Below are positions 1 through 8,701 of a DNA stretch of 64,000 bases, one piece after another (position 1 is the first letter of the stretch; each line of letters starts with the position of its first letter). Below the pieces are notes generated by a model. It made no database searches. It saw nothing but the letters and a program-made list of their open reading frames with translations, and was not told where the DNA came from. A program made the position numbers and the translations under genes. The stretch comes from Candidatus Babelota bacterium (GTDB lineage Bacteria; Babelota; Babeliae; Babelales; Vermiphilaceae): assembly GCA_004375875.1 (NCBI GenBank), contig SOKE01000030.1, forward strand, positions 1 to 64,000, in the 5' to 3' direction.

Positions 1-525
<525 letters not shown>

Positions 526-620
526 TAAAAAGTTTTGGCTACGTGTGATGTAGGATAATAAGAACTACAAATATTTCAAAGATCACAAGAAAAAATTTGA
601 ACATAATGTTCTCAAAAATT

Positions 621-735
621 TCTGGTGGGTATAGCTGCGGGGAAACACCCGTTCCCATTCCGAATACGGCAGTTAAGTTCGCAGCGTCGAGAATACTTGG
701 CTGGAGACGGCCTGGGAAGGTAGATACTGCCAGAT
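621..735 (+). rRNA. rrf: 5S ribosomal RNA
   Basis: This 115-base stretch lies about 95 bases after the 23S gene. Its ends pair (TCTGGT near 621 with GCCAGA near 729). It holds the typical 5S loop sequences, ACACCCGTTCCCATTCCGAA at 646-665 and a GTTAAG segment at 672-677. A strong hairpin terminator follows directly, so 23S and 5S are probably the tail of one transcript. No 16S is visible in the window. Confidence 0.95.
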
Positions 736-742
736 TTAAATA

Positions 743-775
743 AAAAATCCCAAGATTAATCTTGGGATTTTTTAT
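743..775 (+). terminator. Rho-independent terminator of the rRNA transcript
   Basis: A perfect inverted repeat (AATCCCAAGAT / ATCTTGGGATT) with a 2-base loop is followed by a run of T. It begins about 8 bases after the 5S rRNA. Confidence 0.9.
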
Positions 776-1070
776 TTACCGGACAAACACGTAATAATTA
801 CCAATGAGACCTTCCTTAGGTTCAGTGGTTAAAGAAGCAGTGCTTACTAGATTGTTTAAATTGCTTGAAAGATATAAAGAAGGATCAGAAGAAAAATAAT
901 TGCTTGATGCAATAATCAATCGCTTAATAGAATAGATCTAGATCTAATTTGTTTCCAAAAAATAGATACCTCATATAAATAGGCTATTTTAAAAAATAGT
1001 AGCTATTGCAATTGATGCAAAACAAAGTAATCTCATTAAAAAAGTTTCATAAAAATTCTTATTCAAAGAA
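776..1070. other. Intergenic stretch with no convincing gene
   Basis: About 300 bases lie between the rRNA terminator and the dehydrogenase. The only open frame of note is a 31-codon ORF at 804-899 on the plus strand. It has no Shine-Dalgarno site and a stop four codons upstream, and may be a decayed gene end. The A+T content is high. I see no RNA gene or repeat. Confidence 0.4.
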
Positions 1071-1085
1071 AAGGAGATAATGAAG

Positions 1086-2123
1086 ATGAATAGTTTTGCA
1101 AAAAATTGTGCAAGATTTATAGGAATAGTTCTTCTACTACTTCTTCCATTGATAAGTATTGCGGTTGATCGGGCCCAAAGAACAGAACAAGGACAGGCAA
1201 AATATATAACTGCTGGACATGCAAAGATTGCTGTTATTGGGGCTGGCTTGGTCGGTTCGACAGTTGCCTATGCTTTGATGTTAAAGAATGTTGCTTCGGA
1301 AATAATTTTGGTGGATGTTGATGAGAAACGATGTCAGGGAGAAGTACTTGATCTTTCAGATGCTCTTTCTTTTTGTTATGCCTCTAAAGTGCGCAAAGGG
1401 AATTTAAAGGATGCTTCAAAAGCTGATATTATTGTTATTACTGCTGGTTCCCGTCGCAAACCAGGACAATCACGTCTTGATCTCATTAAAGTAAATAAAT
1501 CTATTATTACGTCTATTATACGAGGAATGATGCCACTTAACCCGTATGCTATCATTCTTATGGTAAGTAATCCTGTTGATATTATGACTTTCTTAGCGCA
1601 ACAAATATCCGATTTACCAAAGAATCAAGTATTTGGTTCTGGTACCTTTCTTGATACTCAGCGGTTGTGTGGATTTTTGGCGGAAAAAATTGGTGTTTCG
1701 CAACAATCGATTCAGGCATATATTTTGGGTGAGCATGGTGATTCACAATTTCCTGCATGGTCATCTGCACAAATTGCTGGCATTCCAATAATTGATTTTC
1801 CGGGAATAACGACTGAAAGCCTTGTTCAATATGCACGTGAAACAAAAGAAAAAGCGTATGAGATTTTCGATTTAAAAGGAGCAACCTATTATGGAATTGG
1901 TGCATGTGTTGCTGAAATATGTGAGAACATCATCTTTAATCAAAAACGCATTATGCCAGTTTCCTGTTTTATAAAAGAATTGGGTGTTTGTTTGAGTATG
2001 CCGGCCATTGTAGGTGAAGATGGTGTAGAACAAATATTGCCAATTCCACTCAATGAGGAAGAAAAAGAATCTCTGAACAAATCGGCTCATGTTTTATATA
2101 CTGTTATTGAACAACTCGAATAA
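1086..2123 (+). CDS. L-lactate/malate dehydrogenase family protein with N-terminal signal or anchor
   Basis: This is an NAD-dependent 2-hydroxyacid dehydrogenase of the LDH/MDH superfamily (pyruvate/lactate or oxaloacetate/malate). Counting from an in-frame ATG at 1080, the Rossmann motif GAGLVGS is at residues 54-60, the catalytic His is H219 in GEHGDS, and substrate-binding arginines are R132 and R195. Overall the sequence is closest to bacterial LDH. The residue matching LDH Gln102, which sets substrate choice, is Arg126 (AGSRRKPG), as in malate dehydrogenases. About 45 extra residues precede the fold and contain a basic start and a leucine-rich core like a signal peptide or anchor. AAGGAGA at 1071-1077 favours ATG 1086 over 1080, and no start lies nearer the fold. 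The gene converges with the NhaC-family antiporter. Confidence 0.88.
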   Translation: MNSFAKNCARFIGIVLLLLLPLISIAVDRAQRTEQGQAKYITAGHAKIAVIGAGLVGSTVAYALMLKNVASEIILVDVDEKRCQGEVLDLSDALSFCYASKVRKGNLKDASKADIIVITAGSRRKPGQSRLDLIKVNKSIITSIIRGMMPLNPYAIILMVSNPVDIMTFLAQQISDLPKNQVFGSGTFLDTQRLCGFLAEKIGVSQQSIQAYILGEHGDSQFPAWSSAQIAGIPIIDFPGITTESLVQYARETKEKAYEIFDLKGATYYGIGACVAEICENIIFNQKRIMPVSCFIKELGVCLSMPAIVGEDGVEQILPIPLNEEEKESLNKSAHVLYTVIEQLE

Positions 2124-2140
2124 TTTGTTCTTATCAATTC

Positions 2141-3718
2141 TTATGATTTCCAACTTCTTTGCATAACATGAAGCAGTAATATACACAAAGCGAATCCTAC
2201 AAGTAATGAAACCATGCTATCAAACCAAAGCGGCTTATTGATAAGCAATCCTGAAATAAAAAAAGCGAATGCTGATGCAATAAGAGGAGGAATTGCGTAG
2301 GGGAACTGTGTATAAGCATGGTCAAGTGGTTTTGTTCCTGCGCTTGTAGCAGCCATAATGGTTGTTTCAGAAATAGGAGAAAGATGGTCTCCGCTTACCG
2401 CGCCAGAGAAGATTGCGCCTAATGTTGGCAACAGGATTGGAATTGCATTAAGTGTTGTTGGGAGCGGAATGGAAAGTATGGAAATGAGCATTGGTATAGC
2501 AATAGGAAGCATAAGTGCTATGGTTCCCCATGAAGAGCCAGTTAGCAGAGCCATAATAGTAGCTATTGCAAAAAACATTAACGGCATAAAGCTTGGTGAA
2601 AGAGTTCCAAGAAATGTTTGTGCTAAATAAGCTCCTGTTGCAAGATCATAGCGAAGCAACAAACCTAATGTTGAAGCGAGAAGTAACATTAAAATTGCTG
2701 GCCCCATCAGAATGATTCCATCCAATATAATTTTTGGTAAACTTTTGATTGTTACTTTGTTTCTAATTAGTCCAAAAAGCAATGTTACGCTAAAAGCAAT
2801 AAGGCTTGCAAAAAAGAGCACAAAAGAATTTTCGGTGTTATTTTTAAATGCTTCTAATAAACTATTTTGTCCTCCAAAAAGATAATAACCGCCCGTATAT
2901 AAAATGCCAATGATAACACTGAACATCAATGTGCCAATTGGAACGATTATATCAAGCAATGAAGAGCGAGTTTGTTTATCGATGTTCTGATTATTTTTTT
3001 CCATTTGGGTTGTCAAATCTCTTTGCGCCTGTTTTTCATGATGGTGCATTGGGCCGAATGAAAGCTGATAACGTACAATGTACCAAACGGAAAAAATTGT
3101 GAAAAATGAGTAAAAAATGAAGGGAATACTTTTTAGGTATACAAAAAATGGATCAGCCAGAATTTTTGCACCGCTATTCTCGAGCGAAATACCTGACAAA
3201 TCTAGGTTGCTTGTAATAATTGCAACCCAGCTGGAAATAGGGATAAGAATAACAAGAGGTCCTGCCATTGAATGAATTAAATATGCTAATTTGGTGCGAG
3301 CAATGCCAAAGCGATCAGCAATTGGTTGCATAACATAACCAACTGTTAAATTATTGAGATAATCATCGATTCCTACCAAAAGCGAAAGCAGCAGAGATGA
3401 TGTTTCTGCAGCCCGTTTATTTGTAAATCTTCTATCAAGTACCTGTGCAAAGGCATAGATGCCACCAGTAAAACAGATAAGCATAATCAGGCAGCCGATA
3501 ATTATGAGAAATGAATACATATAGATGATGTCCTTGTCTGTCAGGTGTTGAACTACTCGTTCACTTATAAGATGAATCGATTCAAGTGGTACTCCACCCG
3601 TTGCAATAAATGCTGCACATAAAAGGCCAGCACCAAGTGATACATATAATCTGCGTGTAATAAATGCACTTACTAATACTACAAGTGGCGGAATAATTGA
3701 GAGCCATGAGGGTTGCAT
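2141..3718 (-). CDS. NhaC-family Na+/H+ antiporter (possibly malate/lactate exchanger)
   Basis: This is an integral membrane antiporter of 525 residues with about twelve hydrophobic segments. The C-terminal half carries signature stretches of the NhaC family, such as SSWGTIALMLPIAIP and GAVSGDHLSPISETTIMAA. Family members exchange Na+ for H+. One branch (Bacillus MleN) swaps malate and protons for lactate and Na+. The gene ends 17 bases from the stop of the convergent lactate/malate dehydrogenase-like gene, which makes an organic-acid exchange role plausible but unproven. The ATG start has an AAGGA site at normal spacing. A hydrophilic loop sits near residues 228-250. Confidence 0.85.
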   Translation of the reverse strand: MQPSWLSIIPPLVVLVSAFITRRLYVSLGAGLLCAAFIATGGVPLESIHLISERVVQHLTDKDIIYMYSFLIIIGCLIMLICFTGGIYAFAQVLDRRFTNKRAAETSSLLLSLLVGIDDYLNNLTVGYVMQPIADRFGIARTKLAYLIHSMAGPLVILIPISSWVAIITSNLDLSGISLENSGAKILADPFFVYLKSIPFIFYSFFTIFSVWYIVRYQLSFGPMHHHEKQAQRDLTTQMEKNNQNIDKQTRSSLLDIIVPIGTLMFSVIIGILYTGGYYLFGGQNSLLEAFKNNTENSFVLFFASLIAFSVTLLFGLIRNKVTIKSLPKIILDGIILMGPAILMLLLASTLGLLLRYDLATGAYLAQTFLGTLSPSFMPLMFFAIATIMALLTGSSWGTIALMLPIAIPMLISILSIPLPTTLNAIPILLPTLGAIFSGAVSGDHLSPISETTIMAATSAGTKPLDHAYTQFPYAIPPLIASAFAFFISGLLINKPLWFDSMVSLLVGFALCILLLHVMQRSWKS

Positions 3719-3948
3719 AATAATTTTCCTTATATTTATTTTTCAAAAAAATAACAAAAAGAGTATAATTTTGCAAGATATAATACGGTATTTACAGTAT
3801 TAAAAATAACAAAAATCCCTCTTTTTGTGAATATTGCTCTATTTTTTAGCTGTATTTATTTGATGCTTGTAATAGTTGAAAAATGAGCTTTGAGCAGGGG
3901 AAAAGTCTCAGTAAAAGTGGGCCCTTAAGAGACCTGTTCCTTAACCAA

Positions 3949-3990
3949 AGCATCGAATTTGGCTTTAGTTTGCAGCATATTCAGGTATTG
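3949..3990 (-). repeat. Dispersed repeat, copy A (diverged)
   Basis: It matches the core of the copies at 5641-5732, 8281-8345 and 9018-9114 (a TTGG.TTTAGTTT then CAT.TTCAG pattern on the plus strand). It lies about 15 bases past the stop of the small minus-strand ORF at 4006-4185. It is the weakest of the four copies. Confidence 0.4.
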
Positions 3991-4005
3991 TTTAACCATA
4001 AAATG

Positions 4006-4185
4006 TCATCCTAATACCTTATATGATGATGCAGAAATTTGTCTTAAAAATAATCCTGATGGTATTTCAGCATACTTAAAATTTTTAAAATCAATTATTA
4101 ATGATGTACCTAGCAATAGCGTTTTATTTTGACTTGGGCTATTCTTTGCAATTTCTACTATTCCTGCCCCAAAATAATAATCCAT
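4006..4185 (-). CDS. Small hypothetical protein, 59 residues
   Basis: This open frame begins with MDYYFGAGIVEIAKN, 25 bases after the stop of the PIN-like gene 4211-4975 on the same strand, so it may be its second cistron. The frame stays open upstream of the ATG for about 12 codons. A weak purine stretch precedes the start. I recognise no family. The residue mix is that of a globular protein, with a hydrophobic middle (KTLLLGTSLIIDF). It could also be the tail of a decayed gene. Confidence 0.4.
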   Translation of the reverse strand: MDYYFGAGIVEIAKNSPSQNKTLLLGTSLIIDFKNFKYAEIPSGLFLRQISASSYKVLG

Positions 4186-4210
4186 TCTCTCTTGTATCTT
4201 TTCTATAGGT

Positions 4211-4975
4211 TCACCATGTTAGAAATGTAATTGGATAACGTATGCCGTTAATTTCTTTACCGTAGAAAACAAAACACGGTGGTTCTACATCTGCAAAATC
4301 ATCTCTAGGCCGTATTAAGCGCGCTTTATCTTTCATTTTTCGCAAAGCTTCTTCTTTAGATTTTGATGCAGCGGTGAATATCAATAATAAATCTTTTGTT
4401 ATCGTCCTGTATTTTTTAAATAGAAAACTTGCAACTTTTACAAAAGTATTATCGCTGATACTACTTGCTGGCTCAAGTAATACATATCTTACAACCGAAT
4501 CTATAACTAAATTTGATATAAATTGATTATACTTATATTTATCTTTTGCAATATTACTTGCATATTCAATTACTTTTTTATTAAAAATTCGAAATCGATA
4601 CGCAAAAGGACAGTCTTGAAGAGACTGTAAAGCTATCCTTCTGATTGTTTGAATAGGAAGAAGCATTCTAAATTTTTGATCAAAAAAAACTTCAAGAGAA
4701 TTTATAGTTTTTTTTATTTCATCTTCAGAAACAAATGGTTGGCATATTCTATTTTGTATAGCAAGAATCTCCTTCTCGCAAGCTTTAACTGTCTTCTTTC
4801 TGATGTTTCCACAATAGATTAGTTCTAGAAAAAGCTTGTCTGTGATAATACAATTCTTTGCTAGAATGCTAAACTCTTTGCATATCTTAAAAATTAACTT
4901 ACGCTTCTCTTTTTGTTGAAAACCTTGTTTCCTGAGCTCAGAAATAACAGAATTGTCTATATATGCTTTAATCAT
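4211..4975 (-). CDS. Hypothetical protein, possible PIN-like domain
   Basis: This is a 254-residue soluble protein with no signal peptide. It starts MIKAYIDNSVISEL, which resembles the first strand of PIN-domain nucleases, where an aspartate followed by Asn or Ser begins the metal site (D7 here). Further acidic residues occur (E24, D46, E51), but I cannot place the full PIN quartet. The neighbouring gene 5772-6914 has a similar stretch (IFLDINVF). No good ribosome binding site precedes the start. The gene lies in a decayed accessory region and may be the nuclease of a lost toxin-antitoxin pair, but this is a guess. Confidence 0.6.
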   Translation of the reverse strand: MIKAYIDNSVISELRKQGFQQKEKRKLIFKICKEFSILAKNCIITDKLFLELIYCGNIRKKTVKACEKEILAIQNRICQPFVSEDEIKKTINSLEVFFDQKFRMLLPIQTIRRIALQSLQDCPFAYRFRIFNKKVIEYASNIAKDKYKYNQFISNLVIDSVVRYVLLEPASSISDNTFVKVASFLFKKYRTITKDLLLIFTAASKSKEEALRKMKDKARLIRPRDDFADVEPPCFVFYGKEINGIRYPITFLTW

Positions 4976-5049
4976 TCATTATTCATTTCATTTAACTAAG
5001 AATATTGCTTAACAACAAATTATCTAATACAACCTCATTCGCTTCTCTC

Positions 5050-5136
5050 TCAGATTTTAATGCGCCCGAAACCCAATAAATAGCCAATGACCAAAACTAT
5101 ACCAAGACGAACCATCCAAATTTCTGATTTCTTCAT
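5050..5136 (-). CDS. Tiny single-span membrane peptide, 28 residues
   Basis: The ORF reads MKKSEIWMVRLGIVLVIGYL and then eight more residues to a TGA. It has a basic start, one hydrophobic span and a basic end. The ATG lies two bases after the TAA of the lipoprotein gene 5139-5327, so translation is probably coupled. Together with 5369-5662 this makes a three-gene run of small membrane or lipid-anchored proteins. No family is recognised. A chance ORF cannot be excluded at this length. Confidence 0.4.
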   Translation of the reverse strand: MKKSEIWMVRLGIVLVIGYLLGFGRIKI

Positions 5137-5138
5137 CG

Positions 5139-5327
5139 TTACCTGCTGCGATAATAGGGTTTAATATAACTTGCTGCTTTTGCCATAACTAATAGTGCAT
5201 AGCACGAAGAAGCCCAGACTGATTTGTAGTAATGGTTGCTTTGGACATACGCTGCCAAGTCCCCCATGCAACCAGAAAGTAAAATTAGAGAAAAAAATGG
5301 AAATAATACTAGAAAGCATCTTTTCAT
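5139..5327 (-). CDS. Small lipoprotein, 62 residues
   Basis: A basic start, a hydrophobic core and the lipobox LSGC (cysteine 20) indicate a lipid-anchored exported protein. The mature part is only about 43 residues and holds several Tyr and Ala residues. It lies 41 bases after the membrane protein gene 5369-5662 and just ahead of the tiny ORF 5050-5136, all on the minus strand. The function is unknown. Confidence 0.65.
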   Translation of the reverse strand: MKRCFLVLFPFFSLILLSGCMGDLAAYVQSNHYYKSVWASSCYALLVMAKAASYIKPYYRSR

Positions 5328-5368
5328 GATGCAACCCCCAAATAATTACGGTATAATTTATATTCGCT

Positions 5369-5662
5369 TTAAGGCCATAATCGCTTTGCTACATAAAGAG
5401 AAAACACAATTATCCATGTCAACGGACAAAGAACTACAACGAGTGACATTGAGAGTCCTATTGCTATGGCAGCCAGTAAGGTCCATATTGCAAATAAGAC
5501 ACAGACCGCTGGCGCAAGTATCATTTCTGATAAGTAAGGGATGTAAAAACTATACAGCGCACAAGCGATCAGGGAATAAACCCCCAACCCAATACAAGTC
5601 ATTTTTATTATTTGTTTCTTTCCCACGATATTTTCCCTATTAGACATATTCAGGAACGGCAA
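5369..5662 (-). CDS. Small hydrophobic membrane protein, 97 residues
   Basis: Two or three membrane spans are evident: about residues 22-45 (MTCIGLGVYSLIACALYSFY) and a long hydrophobic stretch from about 50 to 90. The start is uncertain. The annotated codon lies inside the dispersed repeat copy 5641-5732, and the internal Met 6 or Met 21 are alternatives. It is probably co-transcribed with the lipoprotein gene downstream. No family is recognised. Confidence 0.6.
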   Translation of the reverse strand: MPFLNMSNRENIVGKKQIIKMTCIGLGVYSLIACALYSFYIPYLSEMILAPAVCVLFAIWTLLAAIAIGLSMSLVVVLCPLTWIIVFSLYVAKRLWP

Positions 5663-5732
5663 AATAGAGTTTGATTTTAGATTAGGCCAGATTCAGACAG
5701 TATTTTCTTCATTTGGTATTGAGATAGAAAAA
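5641..5732 (-). repeat. Dispersed repeat, copy B
   Basis: It is closely similar to 9018-9114. Both open with TAGACAT.TTCAG on the plus strand, continue with AAATAGAGTTTG, and end with CTTCATTTGG.ATTGAG. It begins 40 bases past the stop of the gene at 5772-6914 and overlaps the start region of 5369-5662. Confidence 0.7.
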
Positions 5733-5771
5733 TAGTATTTTAATTTTTTAATATAACTTAAAAAAAGAGCC

Positions 5772-6914
5772 TTAATGCAGATCAAAAATGCTATTTTCAG
5801 TTTCTTGTTTAAATGGCGCATTGAAAGTGATTCGGTGACCTTCATTAATCTCATTATTTTTGTTTATTGATAATACGATTATCTCTCCGGGAGTTTCATT
5901 CACATTCCAGCCTTCAACATCTAGAATACGTTTAAGATCAATAAGTGTTTGCTTACAAATAGCTATTCTATGCTCATGTATTTTTTTTATAGTGTTTATT
6001 TCTGCTTTATCACCTGTCGTTATGCCAATCACGGGACATCGTTTATTATTGATTTTAACCCCGAAGGTAGCAAAATGAATAAGTTGACTATCACACAAAT
6101 CACTTTCTGATTTGAGCTTTCCAGGTCTACTATGTTTGCCCACTATCTTAGTATGCTGGAGAGTAGCCAAATAAGCCAAATGAGCCCAATATCTTTTTTC
6201 AGCTAAGCGATAAAAATCAAGTTCATGTCCCATTAGAAAAAGTTTATGCCATAAGTTTATTAAGGAATCAAAATAACTTTTTCGATTATTCCACTGTTTT
6301 GAACTTTGAGGATTTATAAAATCATATGAGGTAAGAAAGGCCCAAGCTATCTCATGAGATAAGTCTTCCATATAGTTATAGTCAGATTCTTGGATAAAGT
6401 TTTTGGCTTTAATTAATGTTTGTTCGACTAAAATTTTTGCTTGAGAATGTGCAAATGAAATTGTTGATTTATCGATCAACTTTATAAGTTTATTTGGTTG
6501 TAACTCGGGTATTCTGGAAACTATTTCACATGCTCCATTATAGAAATTATCTAGAGAGTCATTTATTGTATCAATATTTGTATCTTGAAATGGTTTAATA
6601 ATTACTTTATATAATGGATTCTTCTTTATTTTATCTTTTATTATTATACCAAGATTTATATCTTCCAATAACTGGGACCAGGTAAAAATTAATTCTATAT
6701 CTTCAAAGAATCGTCGATCTTCATTATCAAAAAATTCAAAAAAATTGTTCCAAAATATTGGTTCTCTTTTCAGAAGACGAAACACATTAATATCAAGAAA
6801 AATACAGTGATGAGTTTGTTGATTACTAGGAAACAATTCGTAAGACATGATGATTTTCTTTCTTATCCAAAAATTAAATTCTTTATCGTGCAATGTATAC
6901 CAGATAAAAGCCAT
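5772..6914 (-). CDS. Hypothetical protein, possible PIN-like domain
   Basis: This is a 380-residue soluble protein. The motif HCIFLDINVFRLLKRE at about residues 36-51 resembles the opening strand of PIN nucleases (D40). The rest is mainly helical and charged. The C-terminal region from about residue 318 (ICKQTLIDLKR, then VEGWNVNETPGEIIVL) is repeated as a detached pseudogene fragment at 8702-8857, so this family was duplicated locally. A start at Met 23 (6848) would also keep the domain whole. Neither start has a strong ribosome site. It is followed by dispersed repeat copy B. Confidence 0.6.
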   Translation of the reverse strand: MAFIWYTLHDKEFNFWIRKKIIMSYELFPSNQQTHHCIFLDINVFRLLKREPIFWNNFFEFFDNEDRRFFEDIELIFTWSQLLEDINLGIIIKDKIKKNPLYKVIIKPFQDTNIDTINDSLDNFYNGACEIVSRIPELQPNKLIKLIDKSTISFAHSQAKILVEQTLIKAKNFIQESDYNYMEDLSHEIAWAFLTSYDFINPQSSKQWNNRKSYFDSLINLWHKLFLMGHELDFYRLAEKRYWAHLAYLATLQHTKIVGKHSRPGKLKSESDLCDSQLIHFATFGVKINNKRCPVIGITTGDKAEINTIKKIHEHRIAICKQTLIDLKRILDVEGWNVNETPGEIIVLSINKNNEINEGHRITFNAPFKQETENSIFDLH

Positions 6915-7046
6915 CTCTTAGCCATTGAACTTTAGGTATATTCTCTTATCAACCACTTCTTGCTTATACGTCATTAGACTTAGCCTATTCATTCCCCAGG
7001 TTTAAAAAGCATTGGTATTACAGGTCATGGGAAAATAAACCTCAAA

Positions 7047-7721
7047 CTAACGTTGATTTGTATAATCATCATTTAGCTGATCAATAGCTATTTGAGTAAT
7101 GTCATATGTAGGATCAACGTAAATTTGTTTGTCTTCTTCAAGTTTTATAAGAGCACTTGCACCTAAATTTTTAGCAATGCATTTACCAATTACTATCAAT
7201 TTCTGCTCAACACTTTGAGTAGCCTGATAAAATGATTGATAAGCAGTGTTCTGTTTTTCTGCTAGTTGGTTAAATTTATCCTGTAGCTCAGTTATTTTAG
7301 CTGTATAAGTAGCATTATTAATCAATCCTTTATTGTATTTATCATGCAATTCTATATTAAGATCTGTGTAATATTTACTCATTGTTTCATTTTCCTTACA
7401 AGCTTTAATGAAACAATCATATATATTAGTAAATTCAAGTGATTTGGAGATATGACATTCATTACATGATTCGTCATTACAATAATGACCTGAGAAAGGG
7501 GAAATGCTACAAGATGTTCCGCAGTAATGAGGATTTGAACAGCCCTTAGGAAAAAGATTAAGATCTATATTAGGAAAAAGATTAAGATCTATATAGAGAA
7601 CATGTCCGGCAAACGCTGTAGGATTTATGGAAGCTTGCTTATTTGTCTCATTATGAGTTTGCACCATAAAAATAGCAAATATGGATATCGTTAAAATAGG
7701 TAAAAAAAATCGTAATTTCAT
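7047..7721 (-). CDS. Exported cysteine-rich hypothetical protein
   Basis: The 224 residues begin with a clear signal peptide (about residues 1-22), preceded by a good GGAGG site. A cysteine-rich patch follows at about 60-92, with eight cysteines in the style of a small disulphide or metal-bound domain. Next comes a helical, probably coiled-coil, region from about 100 to 200. An eight-residue unit (IDLNLFPN/K) is present twice because 24 bases are perfectly duplicated in frame at 7546-7593. No known family is recognised. It is likely secreted or periplasmic. Confidence 0.7.
   Translation of the reverse strand: MKLRFFLPILTISIFAIFMVQTHNETNKQASINPTAFAGHVLYIDLNLFPNIDLNLFPKGCSNPHYCGTSCSISPFSGHYCNDESCNECHISKSLEFTNIYDCFIKACKENETMSKYYTDLNIELHDKYNKGLINNATYTAKITELQDKFNQLAEKQNTAYQSFYQATQSVEQKLIVIGKCIAKNLGASALIKLEEDKQIYVDPTYDITQIAIDQLNDDYTNQR
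7546..7593 (-). repeat. Perfect 24-base tandem duplication inside the gene 7047-7721
   Basis: The two units 7546-7569 and 7570-7593 are identical and keep the reading frame. They encode the repeated IDLNLFPN / IDLNLFPK segment. Perfect identity suggests a recent or unstable duplication. Confidence 0.9.
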
Positions 7722-7987
7722 CCAGAACCTCCAAACTTAAATATGTATTTTATACATTCAAATCTTAAACATATTAACAGATGTGTGTATTTTGTCAAAA
7801 CCAATATATAGGTATTTTATACAATTTTTATTATAATTGTAAATAATTAGTCAATGAGTAAAAATACCTAGAGATTGCTCTTGATATATGTATTATGAGA
7901 TCGTTGAAATCGTTACGCTTCCCTGATACACTTATCTATCGGCAAAGTTGCTCATTTTATAATTTTCAAAATACTTGAGGATACATT

Positions 7988-8230
7988 ATGGTTAGAAATA
8001 TCGAAGAGGAAATTAAATCAACCAGAACTGAACTTGAACAGGCTGCAATGGACTGTAGCAACAAATACGTAAATACCGTTCCTCTATCTGAAGAAACTCC
8101 ACCATCCTGGCCCTTACACTCGTTAGAAGATATGGCAAAGGCCCAAGGTAAGCATGATATGTTATTACAAGAGTATCTAGAACTATGCACAGAATGTTAT
8201 ATGTTTCGTAAAAACTTACTCAAAAAATGA
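7988..8230 (+). CDS. Small hypothetical protein, 80 residues
   Basis: This charged, helical protein begins MVRNIEEEIKSTRTELEQAA and has three cysteines. A GAGG site lies about ten bases before the ATG. It is the only plus-strand gene in the 4-10 kb accessory region. An overlapping minus-strand frame is a shadow. No family is recognised and there is no signal peptide or membrane span. Confidence 0.5.
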   Translation: MVRNIEEEIKSTRTELEQAAMDCSNKYVNTVPLSEETPPSWPLHSLEDMAKAQGKHDMLLQEYLELCTECYMFRKNLLKK

Positions 8231-8280
8231 ACAAAGGCTTCCGCAAGTTTAATTTTTTCTTGTAATTAATGGTGAGCCTG

Positions 8281-8345
8281 TATTTGGCGTTCACTTAAAA
8301 TATCAGACGGTGTATTCATCCTTTGGGATTGAGTTAGAAATTTAG
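8281..8345 (-). repeat. Dispersed repeat, copy C (partial)
   Basis: It shares CAGACGG.{1,3}TATTC.TC..TTTGGGATTGAGTTA with the copy at 9018-9114 on the plus strand. It lies 25 bases past the stop of the gene 8370-8603. Confidence 0.6.
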
Positions 8346-8369
8346 TTGAGGCAGAGAAAATATTATCAA

Positions 8370-8603
8370 TTATTTGTTCCAAAGTTCAAAAAAATAATCA
8401 ATCATCTCAATTGGTTGAGCTTCAAGTTCCATTTTTATAAGCTTTTTAAGTCTAACAACCACTTGATCGCTGCCAATTTCTTCAATATGTAATTTTGGAA
8501 AGTTCGGATGATCAACAACAAATGTACCTTTTTTTGAAGGAGTTAATTCAATTTTCATATTATCAATACGATAATTTAGATAACTTTTTTCAAAAAATTT
8601 CAT
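8370..8603 (-). CDS. Small hypothetical protein, 77 residues
   Basis: This is a short soluble protein with a strong AAGGAGAG ribosome site. The middle (KGTFVVDHPNFPKLHIEEIGSD) looks like a beta-rich fold, followed by helices. There is no signal peptide. It is followed by dispersed repeat copy C. No family is recognised. Confidence 0.55.
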   Translation of the reverse strand: MKFFEKSYLNYRIDNMKIELTPSKKGTFVVDHPNFPKLHIEEIGSDQVVVRLKKLIKMELEAQPIEMIDYFFELWNK

Positions 8604-8701
8604 AAATCTCTCCTTATATAAATTATGTTAATAACTAAATCTCTAAAATCTGATTTTTACCATTTTTAAGGAAACAAAATTTCAAGTCCATATAAGCACT
8701 A

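Noticed and set aside
2358-2630. Plus-strand frame of 90 codons inside the NhaC gene
   Set aside because: It is antisense to a conserved membrane protein and has no ribosome site.
5236-5643. Plus-strand frame of 135 codons
   Set aside because: It is antisense to two small minus-strand genes that have lipobox and membrane features; the translation itself looks random.
7966-8190. Minus-strand frame of 74 codons
   Set aside because: It is the shadow of 7988-8230, which has the better start site and a more protein-like composition.
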